Counted from the stretch's first letter, positions 1 to 7,235 are shown. The stretch is 11,633 bases of DNA from Firmicutes bacterium UBA4874 (GCA_002399435.1 DHDO01000050.1:1-11633); one strand, 5' to 3'. Notes: generated by a model from the sequence alone, not told the origin. Made by a program: numbers and translations.

Positions 1-110
1 TCCAGATAATCGACAAAAAGACGTGCTCCCGTAGGACCCATCAGTAATTTTCCCGCTCTGGTCCGCAAACATCTTCCACGATAGGAAAGTACATCGTTTA
101 TCAATTTCAC
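1..110 (-). CDS. Unrecognised protein, N-terminal fragment (runs off the left edge)
   Basis: An open frame of about 36 codons starts just after the stop of the upstream FGE-BNR gene and continues without a stop through the window edge. The encoded N-terminus includes LSYRGRCLRTRAGKLLMGPT; I do not recognise a family. There is no hydrophobic signal segment in the visible part. Two starts in the same frame are possible: GTG at 110-108, only three bases after a GGAG core, or TTG at 104-102, with a better nine-base gap. The GGAG core directly follows the TAA of the preceding gene, so the two genes are very likely in one operon and translationally coupled. Its job is therefore probably tied to the FGE-BNR protein, but nothing more can be said from this fragment. 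Confidence 0.6.
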   Translation of the reverse strand, partial: MKLINDVLSYRGRCLRTRAGKLLMGPTGARLFVDYL

Positions 111-117
111 TCTCTCC

Positions 118-2346
118 TTACCGAATCATTTCCTTTATCATCTTCCCATTGTCAAACAGCACCTCTGAAACCAGTGCTCCGTTTCTGGAATAACTCTGTG
201 CCATTCCCTGTGCGATCTTTCCTTTGTATCGTCCTGTCGATTTCAATACATTGCCTTTATAATACGTCCTGTAAATCGCGTTGTGATCCTCCAGGTACTC
301 CCACGACCAGATCTTATCGCCTGTCCTGTCATAATATATGTATTCGCCGATCCGCTCCCCCATTTTGTATGTGCAGTACGTCATGAGATCCCCGGAGGGA
401 TAGAACCATCTCTCCTCCCCGTGCAGCAGAAACCGCCCGTCATCGGCAATCCCACCGGAATAGACGCATTTTGGATTTCCATTTTCGTATTTTTCCGTAT
501 AGGTTTTCACGGAATCGATCCGAAACGCCTTGCTTCTCATCAGCTCCGGATCCCCTGGAGAAGGCTCTTCCGCGGACAACAGCCAGGCTTCATTGAAACA
601 AAGGTGCAGACAGGGATGGTTGTTTGATGTAATGACATGGATCAAGCCATCCTGCGACTGGCGGCAAACACTGTATCCGATGGTATGTGCGCCATGAAAC
701 TGCTCCGGGTTCTTTTTGCGCTTTTGCGTCCCCCATAATTTTTTTAGAGTCCAGGTTTCGCCTTCGTCCTCCGAATAGGCAGCATAGGAGCCCCACTCCT
801 TCTCCGCCGCATTCTTTGGCCGTTTCCCCTTTTTCGTCTGGAAGTCCCCGCACATCAGAAGCCGTCCGCTTTGAAGCCGCAGGATGCAAGGCCTTTGCCC
901 GGAGGAACAGGCAGGGAAAGGAGTCCTGCTGACCTCCCAGCTGTCTCCGTGATCCGATGAAACCGCTTTCGGCATATATCCATCGATATCCGAATTTTTG
1001 CCGCCCATGGCAAGCAGTCTGCCGTCCCGCAGCTCAACTGCGGTACTGTGCCTGCCGGCTGTCCTGCCTCTCGGATTCTCCCAGTGAATCAAATCCCTGG
1101 AACGCCACAGAACCGATGCCGCACCATCCGATGCGTCGCAGACCACATAATAATAGCCGTCTTTCGCATGAAATGCAGTATTGACCGGCTGTCGCACGAT
1201 TCGATCCGCATGATTTGTAAACCTGGGGAATTGAATCGCACTCCAGGTCGCTCCACTGTCTTTGGAACAGGTATATTGAAACGGATAGGCACTGCGAAGC
1301 TCCGGCCAGCCCCAAAAATGATACATGGTTCCATCCCGGTCCGTATAAATAAGAGGCGCATGATCGTTCACCCCCACCGCATTGAGGAACATGTCCGGAG
1401 CCTCCCATTCTTCGGACCCGTACCGCAGTCTCGCAGCCATGAGACCCACTTCCGCATCGTACTCATGGTAAGAAGAATAAATGGAAACGATCAGGTCTCC
1501 GTTGGGAGCCACATCAAATCCCGGAGAATGGTTATGATGGCGAAGGGAAGGATTCAATCCCATGGCAAGGATCTCCCGGGAAGAAGCGTTGTCCGGAGGC
1601 ACCGGGAAAAGATAACGCTTTCGGAAATACGGAGTATCCTCTTTTATTCTGGAAACTGGCCGGCTTTGCTTTACATTCAGGCAAACAAGCGGAATTGGAC
1701 TGTTTTCACTCGTTTTTGGAGCTCTGCCCCGCACCACGCGAAATCCTATGGGGTGCCTTCCAAATTCATTGTACCGATCCTCCTCATCATGTCGGAAATC
1801 CGGCGGAAGGGAGCACCTCATCCAGACTTCCAGCGGATACGCATTGTATCTTGCCGGATCATCCAGAAAGCCGCCCCTTACCACCTTAAAATGTCCGCTG
1901 TCCGGTCCCGCGGGATCCGTTTCCTCCTCTGAGTAGGCAGCATACCAATCAAAGCACCACTCCCTCATATTCAGATCGCACATTCGGTCTGTGCCAATTT
2001 CCCTGCTGTTTCTCGCACAATACTCCCACTCCGCCTCGGTTGGCAGCCGGTAGGAATCCGCTTCCTTTTCACTGAGCCAGCGGCAGAATTCGTCCGCTTC
2101 ATACCAGCTGACGCCGATTACATATCCCTGATAGTTCTGAACATCCGGCTGCCTGTGATGTTTCTCCCTATAAAATTTTTCAAACAGGTCGTATGGAATC
2201 GGTTCTTCTGAGATATAAAAGTCACTTGAAAGTCGTACCTTGTGAATTGGCAGTGCGTCGGGTCTGAGCTCTATGTCGCCACCGCCCATGAGAAAAGTAT
2301 CCGCTTTTACCCTGAACATGTTGATACCGATTTTGGCAGAAGACAT
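118..2346 (-). CDS. FGE/SUMF1-like domain fused to BNR sialidase-like propeller and MORN-like C-terminal repeats
   Basis: A 742-residue protein with three parts. Residues about 11-206 match the formylglycine-generating-enzyme/sulfatase-modifying-factor fold: IGVSWYEADEFCRWL near 77-91, RLPTEAEWEYCAR at 100-112, REWCFDWY near 128-135 and a GFRVVRG end. Residues about 245-595 look like a BNR/sialidase-like beta-propeller with three Asp-boxes: SKDSGATW (361-368), SSDHGDSW (463-470), SEDEGETW (525-532). Residues about 619-736 are MORN/YwqK-like repeats (for example LHGEERWFYPSGDLMTY). The FGE part is shortened between the LPTEAEWEY and REWC motifs, and the paired catalytic cysteines of true FGE (after RGG) are absent: the sequence there is RGGFLDDPARYNAY. 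It is thus probably a binding or structural domain rather than an active oxidase (inference). No signal peptide is visible, so a cytosolic location is likely. The ATG at 2346 was chosen over an in-frame TTG at 2391 because it lies about 60 bases downstream of the predicted transcription start and has a G-rich ribosome site. Substrate unknown; a role on glycans is inferred from fold and neighbours. Confidence 0.85.
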   Translation of the reverse strand: MSSAKIGINMFRVKADTFLMGGGDIELRPDALPIHKVRLSSDFYISEEPIPYDLFEKFYREKHHRQPDVQNYQGYVIGVSWYEADEFCRWLSEKEADSYRLPTEAEWEYCARNSREIGTDRMCDLNMREWCFDWYAAYSEEETDPAGPDSGHFKVVRGGFLDDPARYNAYPLEVWMRCSLPPDFRHDEEDRYNEFGRHPIGFRVVRGRAPKTSENSPIPLVCLNVKQSRPVSRIKEDTPYFRKRYLFPVPPDNASSREILAMGLNPSLRHHNHSPGFDVAPNGDLIVSIYSSYHEYDAEVGLMAARLRYGSEEWEAPDMFLNAVGVNDHAPLIYTDRDGTMYHFWGWPELRSAYPFQYTCSKDSGATWSAIQFPRFTNHADRIVRQPVNTAFHAKDGYYYVVCDASDGAASVLWRSRDLIHWENPRGRTAGRHSTAVELRDGRLLAMGGKNSDIDGYMPKAVSSDHGDSWEVSRTPFPACSSGQRPCILRLQSGRLLMCGDFQTKKGKRPKNAAEKEWGSYAAYSEDEGETWTLKKLWGTQKRKKNPEQFHGAHTIGYSVCRQSQDGLIHVITSNNHPCLHLCFNEAWLLSAEEPSPGDPELMRSKAFRIDSVKTYTEKYENGNPKCVYSGGIADDGRFLLHGEERWFYPSGDLMTYCTYKMGERIGEYIYYDRTGDKIWSWEYLEDHNAIYRTYYKGNVLKSTGRYKGKIAQGMAQSYSRNGALVSEVLFDNGKMIKEMIR

Positions 2347-2412
2347 TTTAAACTTTCCCCCCCATCGGAAAACTTTAGAGCCTTGTTCCAATCCCAGCTT
2401 GCATTCTTTTTT

Positions 2413-2440
2413 ATTATATCATTAATTTTATGCCTGACAA
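2413..2440 (-). promoter_or_regulatory. Sigma-A promoter of the FGE-BNR gene
   Basis: On the minus strand a -35 box TTGTCA (2440-2435) is separated by 16 bases from a perfect -10 box TATAAT (2418-2413). The -10 is preceded by TGA, giving an extended -10 motif. Transcription would start near 2406, about 60 bases before the chosen ATG. The promoter lies just after the terminator of the preceding gene, so the FGE-BNR gene and the one after it form a separate transcription unit. Confidence 0.75.
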
Positions 2441-2548
2441 ACTCAAATTTTTAATAAAATGCAAAAAACTTTAAAAGTAATTTAATCTAATCATTTGCTG
2501 CTTTCTGATTTTTTGTTTCCATGTAAAAGTTTGCCCGCCAAAGTACTG

Positions 2549-2580
2549 AAAAAAGCGCTCACCCAACGGATAAGCGCTTT
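2549..2580 (-). terminator. Rho-independent terminator after the solute-binding-protein gene
   Basis: Read on the minus strand, an 8-bp perfect stem AAAGCGCT / AGCGCTTT (2580-2573 with 2559-2552) encloses a 13-base loop and runs straight into a run of Ts ending at 2549. It begins 14 bases after the stop codon at 2594. No T run follows the stem on the plus strand, so it acts in the minus direction only. Confidence 0.88.
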
Positions 2581-2593
2581 GCTCTTATTAGGT

Positions 2594-4090
2594 TTACCAA
2601 TCTTTCCCTGCCGCCGCCTGATTTTTGATATAGTTCGGAATATCTTCCTTTTCGGTGACAATCAGGCTGCTCTCCGGTGTCATACCATCTTTCAGGACAT
2701 GCAGCCGAAATACATTCCACAGTGGGATGTTCCAGAATTTTATATTCTTATAGTTCTTGATCACTGCGTTCTCTCCCCAATAGATGGCAGAAGTATCGAC
2801 ATTGGCAAGCTCGGGAATATCTTTGCCAAAACTGGATTTCACTGCATCCGTTTCCAGAACGCCTTTCATACCATGTCTGGACAACTCAACCTGCGCTTCC
2901 TCCGATACCATCCATTTTACGATATCATACGCCGTATCCAGGTTTCGCGACTGCGGCGGGACGAAAGCTGCTATCTGGTTTGGCTGATAGGTCGTCCTGC
3001 AGCCAGGAGTAAGCACCGGAACGGAGCTGATCCCCACATCAATGTTTTTGGTCCACTCCTGATACCGTTCCTCCTCCCCGTCCTTAATATACAGCTCGCT
3101 GTTCACATACATGGGCAGCTTGGAAAGCGTATCCACAGCCATGGCCACATGACCTGGTTTGCTCATGTCGGCTTTCAGGAAGTCATTGGGTGTGGTGAAG
3201 GTGTTACGCTTGATTGTAAGGAAACGATCCATGTTGCGGGCCAGCAACACCCACTGAAGCGATGTGATGTTCACTTTCACGTCTTCCGGTGCGGGGTTTT
3301 CACTGTTGGTAGGAAGGAACGGGTTCAGCCCAAACTGATTTAAATTCAGGTAATGATCCGGGTGCTGCTGATATCCTTTGTACCCGTCCAGACCATGCTG
3401 AAACGTAAGCATCTTTGCCTTCAGGTAGGCCTGTTCATAGGTCATACCCGATTTTGGATACGGCACATGGCGCATGTCGAAGATCTTCTTGTTGTAGAAC
3501 AGATAATAATCGTCGATGAAAATGGGAACGCCGTAGATGCCGCCGCTTGAATGGGCTTTGAGCTGTTCCACGGCAGCTTTGTTGAGTTTGCTGAGGTCGA
3601 GATCCTTTTGCCCGAGCATTTCGGTTATATCGCCGACCCATCCCCGGGACCTCAGGTCACGTTCCATACCGCTCCGCGGATTCTCAAGAATGATATCCGG
3701 ACAAATGCCGGCTGCATCCAGATCCTCATAACGCAGCGGAAAGTCCCATGTCACATATTTGATCCGGACATCGGGAAATGCCTGCCTGAGCTTCTTGCCC
3801 ATGACTTCCTCAAAGAAACGATCCGCATTTTCATGATTGCTGGCCGTGGTATTCTCAAACGGTTTATAGTTGACTCCAAGTATCAACACTTCGTCGTCAT
3901 CGATCGAAAACGGCACGTTGTACTTATTTGGAATATCCGTACTGCCCGTCGCTTTCTTTGGCTTTTCCGATGCGGATGCCGGGATCAAAACAAGCGACAC
4001 AAGAACGCTTATTGCCAGGATCGCTGCCAGCAAACCGGTAAACTTTCTGCTTCCTTTTCGAAACCAAACCGTCATGTCAAAACTTTTCAT
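2594..4090 (-). CDS. ABC transporter family-1 extracellular solute (sugar)-binding protein, without lipobox
   Basis: A 498-residue binding protein predicted to capture a sugar or oligosaccharide outside the cell for an ABC importer. The N-terminus has a positively charged stretch (RKGSRK, 11-16), a hydrophobic core (about 18-36) and a likely signal-peptidase-I site near ASA-SE (40/41). Family hallmarks are YGVPIFIDDYYLFYNKKIFD (about 186-205) and AYDIVKWMVSEEAQ (about 387-400), the usual hinge-lobe and C-terminal helix motifs. The only cysteines are about residues 130 and 364, so there is no lipoprotein lipobox; most Gram-positive binding proteins have one. The start at 4090 was chosen because AGGAAGG lies five bases upstream and the signal peptide follows; the frame stays open upstream to 4231 but that part reads through the promoter. 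No permease or ATPase gene is in the window, and a terminator follows directly, so this gene seems to be transcribed alone. The substrate is inferred only from neighbouring glycosidases. Confidence 0.88.
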   Translation of the reverse strand: MKSFDMTVWFRKGSRKFTGLLAAILAISVLVSLVLIPASASEKPKKATGSTDIPNKYNVPFSIDDDEVLILGVNYKPFENTTASNHENADRFFEEVMGKKLRQAFPDVRIKYVTWDFPLRYEDLDAAGICPDIILENPRSGMERDLRSRGWVGDITEMLGQKDLDLSKLNKAAVEQLKAHSSGGIYGVPIFIDDYYLFYNKKIFDMRHVPYPKSGMTYEQAYLKAKMLTFQHGLDGYKGYQQHPDHYLNLNQFGLNPFLPTNSENPAPEDVKVNITSLQWVLLARNMDRFLTIKRNTFTTPNDFLKADMSKPGHVAMAVDTLSKLPMYVNSELYIKDGEEERYQEWTKNIDVGISSVPVLTPGCRTTYQPNQIAAFVPPQSRNLDTAYDIVKWMVSEEAQVELSRHGMKGVLETDAVKSSFGKDIPELANVDTSAIYWGENAVIKNYKNIKFWNIPLWNVFRLHVLKDGMTPESSLIVTEKEDIPNYIKNQAAAGKDW

Positions 4091-4095
4091 TTGAT

Positions 4096-4102
4096 CCTTC
4101 CT
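4096..4102 (-). promoter_or_regulatory. Ribosome binding site fixing the start of the solute-binding protein
   Basis: AGGAAGG on the minus strand with a five-base spacer to the ATG at 4090-4088. It supports this start over the longer in-frame extension. A second purine-rich run (AAAGGAGGG, near 4140-4148) lies further up the leader with no start codon at a suitable distance. Confidence 0.75.
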
Positions 4103-4176
4103 TTCTCCTGTTCTTTTGAAATAGGCGGTAAAAGAAATTCCCTCCTTTCCTGTTTTTTTATCTATCTCCCATATAT

Positions 4177-4205
4177 ATAATAGAATAAGTTCGGTTTCTT
4201 TTAAA
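4177..4205 (-). promoter_or_regulatory. Probable promoter of the solute-binding-protein gene
   Basis: On the minus strand TTTAAA (4205-4200) and TATTAT (4182-4177) are 17 bases apart, matching the sigma-A consensus at 4/6 and 5/6 positions. The leader would be about 80 bases long. The stretch is very AT-rich, so alternative -10 boxes one or two bases away are possible. No terminator is visible between the regulator gene and this promoter, so read-through from upstream may add to expression. Confidence 0.5.
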
Positions 4206-4256
4206 TGGAATAATCTTATATTTATTTGCATTTTTATTATATTTTTAATTTTTTGA

Positions 4257-5042
4257 CTATAAATAACTATAAGGGTTGGTCTGTTCCAAAGAATTCCGAT
4301 ACTGCTTCGGAGTTTTCCCTTTGCTTTTTTTAAACGCCTTTATGAAATAAAAATAATCGTTGTATCCTGCTTTGTGTGTGATTTGTGAAATGCTCAGATT
4401 GGTATCGGCAAGCAATGCAGAAGCATAGGAAATCCGCAGTTTGGTCAGATATTCCTTGAACGTCATGCCGGTTTCCTTCCGAAATAATTGACTGATATAG
4501 CTTGGATTGATATGGAACAGCCCGGAAAGGCCCTGCAGGGTTATTTCTTCTTCATAATGGTTGTTGATATACTCCACAACCCGTTTTATGTTTTCATTTG
4601 CATGGATCCCCGGAGTGTATTTGATGCCCTCCAGGGATTCTTCTTCGAATGAATCCGGCCCATCGGTTTGTTCCATAACCTGTGATGCCTTTCTCAATGT
4701 TTCGGTAATTTCCTCCTCATTCACCGGTTTCAGAAAGTACCGGAAGGCGCCATAGTTCAAAGCTTTCTGAGCATAGGTAAATTCCCTGCATTCGCTGACT
4801 AAAACAAATTGAATGTCCGGAACCCGCTCTTTGATCTTCCTTGTCAAATCCAAACCGTTCATGCCCGGGATCTGGATATCCGCAAATACAATGTCCGGCC
4901 GGAACTTCAGTATCCTGCGGTAAGCATCGGTTCCATCCCACGCTTCCCCGGATATGGTAAAGCCATACTCCTCCCAATGAATCCGCCGCATGAAATCTTT
5001 ATCTGAAATAGCTTCCTGGCCTACGATAAAAACCTTATACAT
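4257..5042 (-). CDS. Short response regulator, REC receiver plus AraC-type DNA-binding domain (YesN-like)
   Basis: A 261-residue transcription regulator. Residues 1-about 120 form a receiver domain: phospho-acceptor D55 in IVFADIQIPGMNG, S83 and the K105-P106 pair are in place. However the acidic pair that normally binds magnesium (usual motif VDDE) reads VGQE, with G8 and Q9. Residues about 150-255 form two AraC helix-turn-helix motifs, seen in ITLQGLSGLFHINPSYISQL (167-186) and in ISQITHKAGYNDYFYFIKAF (218-237). The linker is short; the family's longer members have several hundred residues between the domains. The start at 5042 was chosen because MYKVFIV is the usual receiver start and AAGAAGG lies seven bases upstream. 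It follows the beta-galactosidase gene by 70 bases with no terminator, so it is probably co-transcribed with it. No sensor histidine kinase is in the window. Likely targets are the adjacent transport and enzyme genes (inference). Confidence 0.9.
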   Translation of the reverse strand: MYKVFIVGQEAISDKDFMRRIHWEEYGFTISGEAWDGTDAYRRILKFRPDIVFADIQIPGMNGLDLTRKIKERVPDIQFVLVSECREFTYAQKALNYGAFRYFLKPVNEEEITETLRKASQVMEQTDGPDSFEEESLEGIKYTPGIHANENIKRVVEYINNHYEEEITLQGLSGLFHINPSYISQLFRKETGMTFKEYLTKLRISYASALLADTNLSISQITHKAGYNDYFYFIKAFKKSKGKTPKQYRNSLEQTNPYSYL

Positions 5043-5049
5043 TTTATAA

Positions 5050-5056
5050 CCTTCTT
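5050..5056 (-). promoter_or_regulatory. Ribosome binding site fixing the start of the response regulator
   Basis: AAGAAGG on the minus strand, seven bases before the ATG at 5042-5040. It supports the short start over an open frame that extends upstream into the end of the beta-galactosidase gene (to 5159). Confidence 0.65.
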
Positions 5057-5112
5057 TTACGGAAGTTTTCATAAGAGAACACTGCATCCTGCCGAACGAT
5101 TGGTACGAGCCC

Positions 5113-7128
5113 TCACTTTCGTTCCAGTATCCATACCCCTTTTGGTTCCAGTTCCACATTACCGGACTTTTCGCTTTCCGTTATAAGATCCCAATAACCT
5201 CCTTTTCCCAAATCGATGACTGCCGAAGTGTTTCCATGATTCAAAATAAAGGTATAGGACTGACCTTCTTTCCATCGCTGCGTTACTTCCACACCGTTCG
5301 GTACCAAAATGGGTGCTTCGATCCTCTTTGCCTGGCACAGAGCCTTCATAAAATTCTGCAGAAAAGAGTCCTCCGGTTCGGTACCGACATAAAAGGCTTT
5401 CCCTTTTCCATATTGATTTACCGTAAAGCACGGCTGTCCTGCATAAAAGTCTTCCCCATAAACAGCCAGCACTTTCGCCGTTTCCGTGTGAATGATGTCA
5501 CAAAGCAATCCGCATTCATATTCCCGTCCTTCTTCCCCCGCAGGCTGCCGCAAAACCATGGAATTCCGCATGGACGGAAGCAGGGCGTCGGACTCCTCGA
5601 CCCAGATGCCGAGTACCTTTCTCAACTCACCGGGAGCGCCTCCTGAAAAGATGCGGTCATTTCCATCCACCATCCCACTGAAGAAGGAAGCCAGGAACGT
5701 ACCGCCTTCCCCCACAAATCTTTCGATACTCCCGGCAACCCCCGGTTTCACCATGTAGAGCAGGGGAGCAATCACCAATTGATATGAAGAAAGATCCTCG
5801 CCCGGCCGGACAATATCCACTGATATATTTTGCCCATAGAGCGGCCGATAATATTGAGCGACCTGATCCAGATATTTTAAATCCCTGCTGGGTCCGCTGC
5901 ACAGCTCAACAGCCCACCAATTCTCCCAGTCAAACAGAATGGCCACCTTTGAATGGATACGGGAATCCAGAATTCCTTTCCCCAATTGCTTGAGTTCCCT
6001 TCCAAGCTCCGCACATTCCCGAAAAACCCTTGTATGTTCATGACCTGCATGGGAAATAACCGCTCCATGAAGCTTTTCCACACCTTGTGCCGAGGCTCTC
6101 AGCTGAAAGAACAGAACCGTATCGGCTCCATGGGCAATGGCCTGATAGCTAAGAAGTCTCATTACCCCGGGCCGTTTCAAAAGATTGTAAGGCTGCCAGT
6201 TCTGACTGCTCGGAGTCTGCTCCGCCAGCATATACGGCTGCCCGCGCTTTAATCCCCGCATCAGATCATGCCGGAACGCAACGGTACTGGCTGCATCTGT
6301 CGGAAGCGGATAGTTATCCCATGCAGCAATGTCCACATGCTCCGCCCATCGGAACTGATCCAGATTCTTGATATGGCCGGAAATATTGGTAGTCACCGTC
6401 AAATCCGGAGTGATTTCCTTAATTGTCTGATATTCTCCCAGATAACATTCCAGATTGGAATCGGTCATAAACCGCAGATAGTCCAGCATAGCCGGCTGAT
6501 AATATTTGTTGTCGTCATTTAAATCCGATGGAACGACAATGTCCTCCCAATCGTATGCGGTGTGCCCCCAAAAACTCAGATTCCATCTTTGGTTCAGTTC
6601 CTCAATGGTGTGATATCTGCGCTTCAGCCATTTCCGAAACGCAATCTGGCAGTTGTCGCAGTAGCAGTAAGTCCCGTATTCATTTGCCACATGCCACATG
6701 AGCAAAGCCGGATGATTTCGGTACCTTTCCGCCAGCCTGCGGGTAATGTTCACAGAAAATTCCCGATACTTCCTGCTGTTGGGGCAAAAATTGACTCTCT
6801 TCCCGTAAGTCCGTTTCCTTCCCATTGCATCCACAGGAAGAATCTCCGGATACTTGCGGGACATCCAGGCCGGCTGCGCTGCTGTCGGGGTTGCCAGATT
6901 AACAAAAATCCCGTTTTCCGCAAGCATATCCATGATCCGGTCCAGCCATCCAAAATCATATTGATCTTCCGCCGGCTGTAATTTTGCCCAGCTGAAAACC
7001 CCCAGATTGACCAGATTGATCCCCGCCAATCGGAACAGCCTCATATCTTCCTCCCAAACCTCGCTGCACCACTGTTCGGGATTGTAATCGCCTCCATAAA
7101 GGATCGCAGGCAATTTTGGATTGATCAT
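5113..7128 (-). CDS. Beta-galactosidase, glycoside hydrolase family 42
   Basis: A 671-residue enzyme that releases terminal beta-linked galactose from oligosaccharides. The N-terminal TIM barrel opens with the family signature ILYGGDYNPEQW (9-20). The acid/base Glu is E150 in HVANEYG and the nucleophile is E303 in LAEQTPSSQNW. C115 (NFCPNS) and C155, C157 and C160 (CYCDNC) give the four-cysteine zinc site found in many GH42 trimers. The beta-sheet-rich middle (trimerisation) and C-terminal domains are complete, and length is typical. No signal peptide is present, so it works in the cytosol on imported sugars. The ATG at 7128 is preferred over the GTG at 7137, because AGAGGTGA lies five bases before the ATG whereas the GTG has only a weak site. 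It has its own promoter with a candidate operator and is probably co-transcribed with the response regulator after it. Confidence 0.95.
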   Translation of the reverse strand: MINPKLPAILYGGDYNPEQWCSEVWEEDMRLFRLAGINLVNLGVFSWAKLQPAEDQYDFGWLDRIMDMLAENGIFVNLATPTAAQPAWMSRKYPEILPVDAMGRKRTYGKRVNFCPNSRKYREFSVNITRRLAERYRNHPALLMWHVANEYGTYCYCDNCQIAFRKWLKRRYHTIEELNQRWNLSFWGHTAYDWEDIVVPSDLNDDNKYYQPAMLDYLRFMTDSNLECYLGEYQTIKEITPDLTVTTNISGHIKNLDQFRWAEHVDIAAWDNYPLPTDAASTVAFRHDLMRGLKRGQPYMLAEQTPSSQNWQPYNLLKRPGVMRLLSYQAIAHGADTVLFFQLRASAQGVEKLHGAVISHAGHEHTRVFRECAELGRELKQLGKGILDSRIHSKVAILFDWENWWAVELCSGPSRDLKYLDQVAQYYRPLYGQNISVDIVRPGEDLSSYQLVIAPLLYMVKPGVAGSIERFVGEGGTFLASFFSGMVDGNDRIFSGGAPGELRKVLGIWVEESDALLPSMRNSMVLRQPAGEEGREYECGLLCDIIHTETAKVLAVYGEDFYAGQPCFTVNQYGKGKAFYVGTEPEDSFLQNFMKALCQAKRIEAPILVPNGVEVTQRWKEGQSYTFILNHGNTSAVIDLGKGGYWDLITESEKSGNVELEPKGVWILERK

Positions 7129-7133
7129 GCTCC

Positions 7134-7141
7134 TCACCTCT
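7134..7141 (-). promoter_or_regulatory. Ribosome binding site fixing the beta-galactosidase start
   Basis: AGAGGTGA on the minus strand, five bases before ATG at 7128-7126. The alternative GTG start at 7137-7135 sits inside this site, which argues that the GTG is part of the ribosome site rather than the start codon. Confidence 0.65.
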
Positions 7142-7146
7142 TTGAA

Positions 7147-7219
7147 TTCCGGATTCTAAAAACGAACCTGGTTTTTTGTGTACTGCGCCAGCTGCCGCCA
7201 GGAATAATGGTATCCGGAA
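7147..7219 (-). repeat. Nested inverted repeats in the beta-galactosidase leader
   Basis: ATCCGGAA (7212-7219) and its reverse complement TTCCGGAT (7147-7154) could pair in the transcript and enclose an inner CCTGG/CCAGG pair (7167-7171 with 7198-7202). Inside lies a near-tandem repeat, CTGCGCCAG then CTGCCGCCAG (7183-7201, plus strand). The outer 3' arm ends just before the ribosome site. No T run follows, so it is not a terminator; a leader structure or paired protein sites are possible. Confidence 0.35.
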
Positions 7220-7226
7220 GCTTCCG
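7215..7226. promoter_or_regulatory. Candidate LacI-type operator, perfect 12-bp palindrome
   Basis: CGGAAGCTTCCG is perfectly self-complementary and sits at about +3 to +14 relative to the predicted start of transcription of the beta-galactosidase gene. A palindrome overlapping the start of transcription is where LacI-family repressors usually bind, and a LacI gene lies directly upstream. Binding is inferred; no second matching copy was found at the other promoters. Confidence 0.45.
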
Positions 7227-7235
7227 CCCTGCCTT

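Noticed and set aside
1048..1932. Plus-strand open frame (294 codons) opposite the FGE-BNR gene
   Set aside because: The minus-strand protein has clear Asp-box and FGE motifs here; the antisense frame has none and no start signals.
118..2346. Annotation as an active sulfatase-modifying enzyme or as a true sialidase
   Set aside because: The catalytic cysteine pair of FGE is missing, no sulfatase gene is nearby, and the sialidase FRIP motif was not seen.
2393..2406. Partial match to the candidate operator near the FGE-BNR transcription start
   Set aside because: Only the AAGCT core is shared and the symmetry is lost, so it cannot be called a second operator.
2495..3343. Plus-strand open frame (282 codons) across the terminator and solute-binding-protein gene
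   Set aside because: It runs through a clear minus-strand terminator and antisense to conserved coding sequence, and lacks a ribosome site.
4091..4231. N-terminal extension of the solute-binding protein to 4231
   Set aside because: It would place coding sequence over a promoter-like AT-rich region and put 47 residues ahead of an otherwise normal signal peptide.
4256..4272. ACTATAA repeated with 10-bp period at the response regulator stop
   Set aside because: Seven bases in very AT-rich DNA can repeat by chance, and half of it is coding sequence.
5043..5159. N-terminal extension of the response regulator to 5159
   Set aside because: The extension overlaps the end of the beta-galactosidase gene and the receiver fold begins exactly at the ATG with a good ribosome site.
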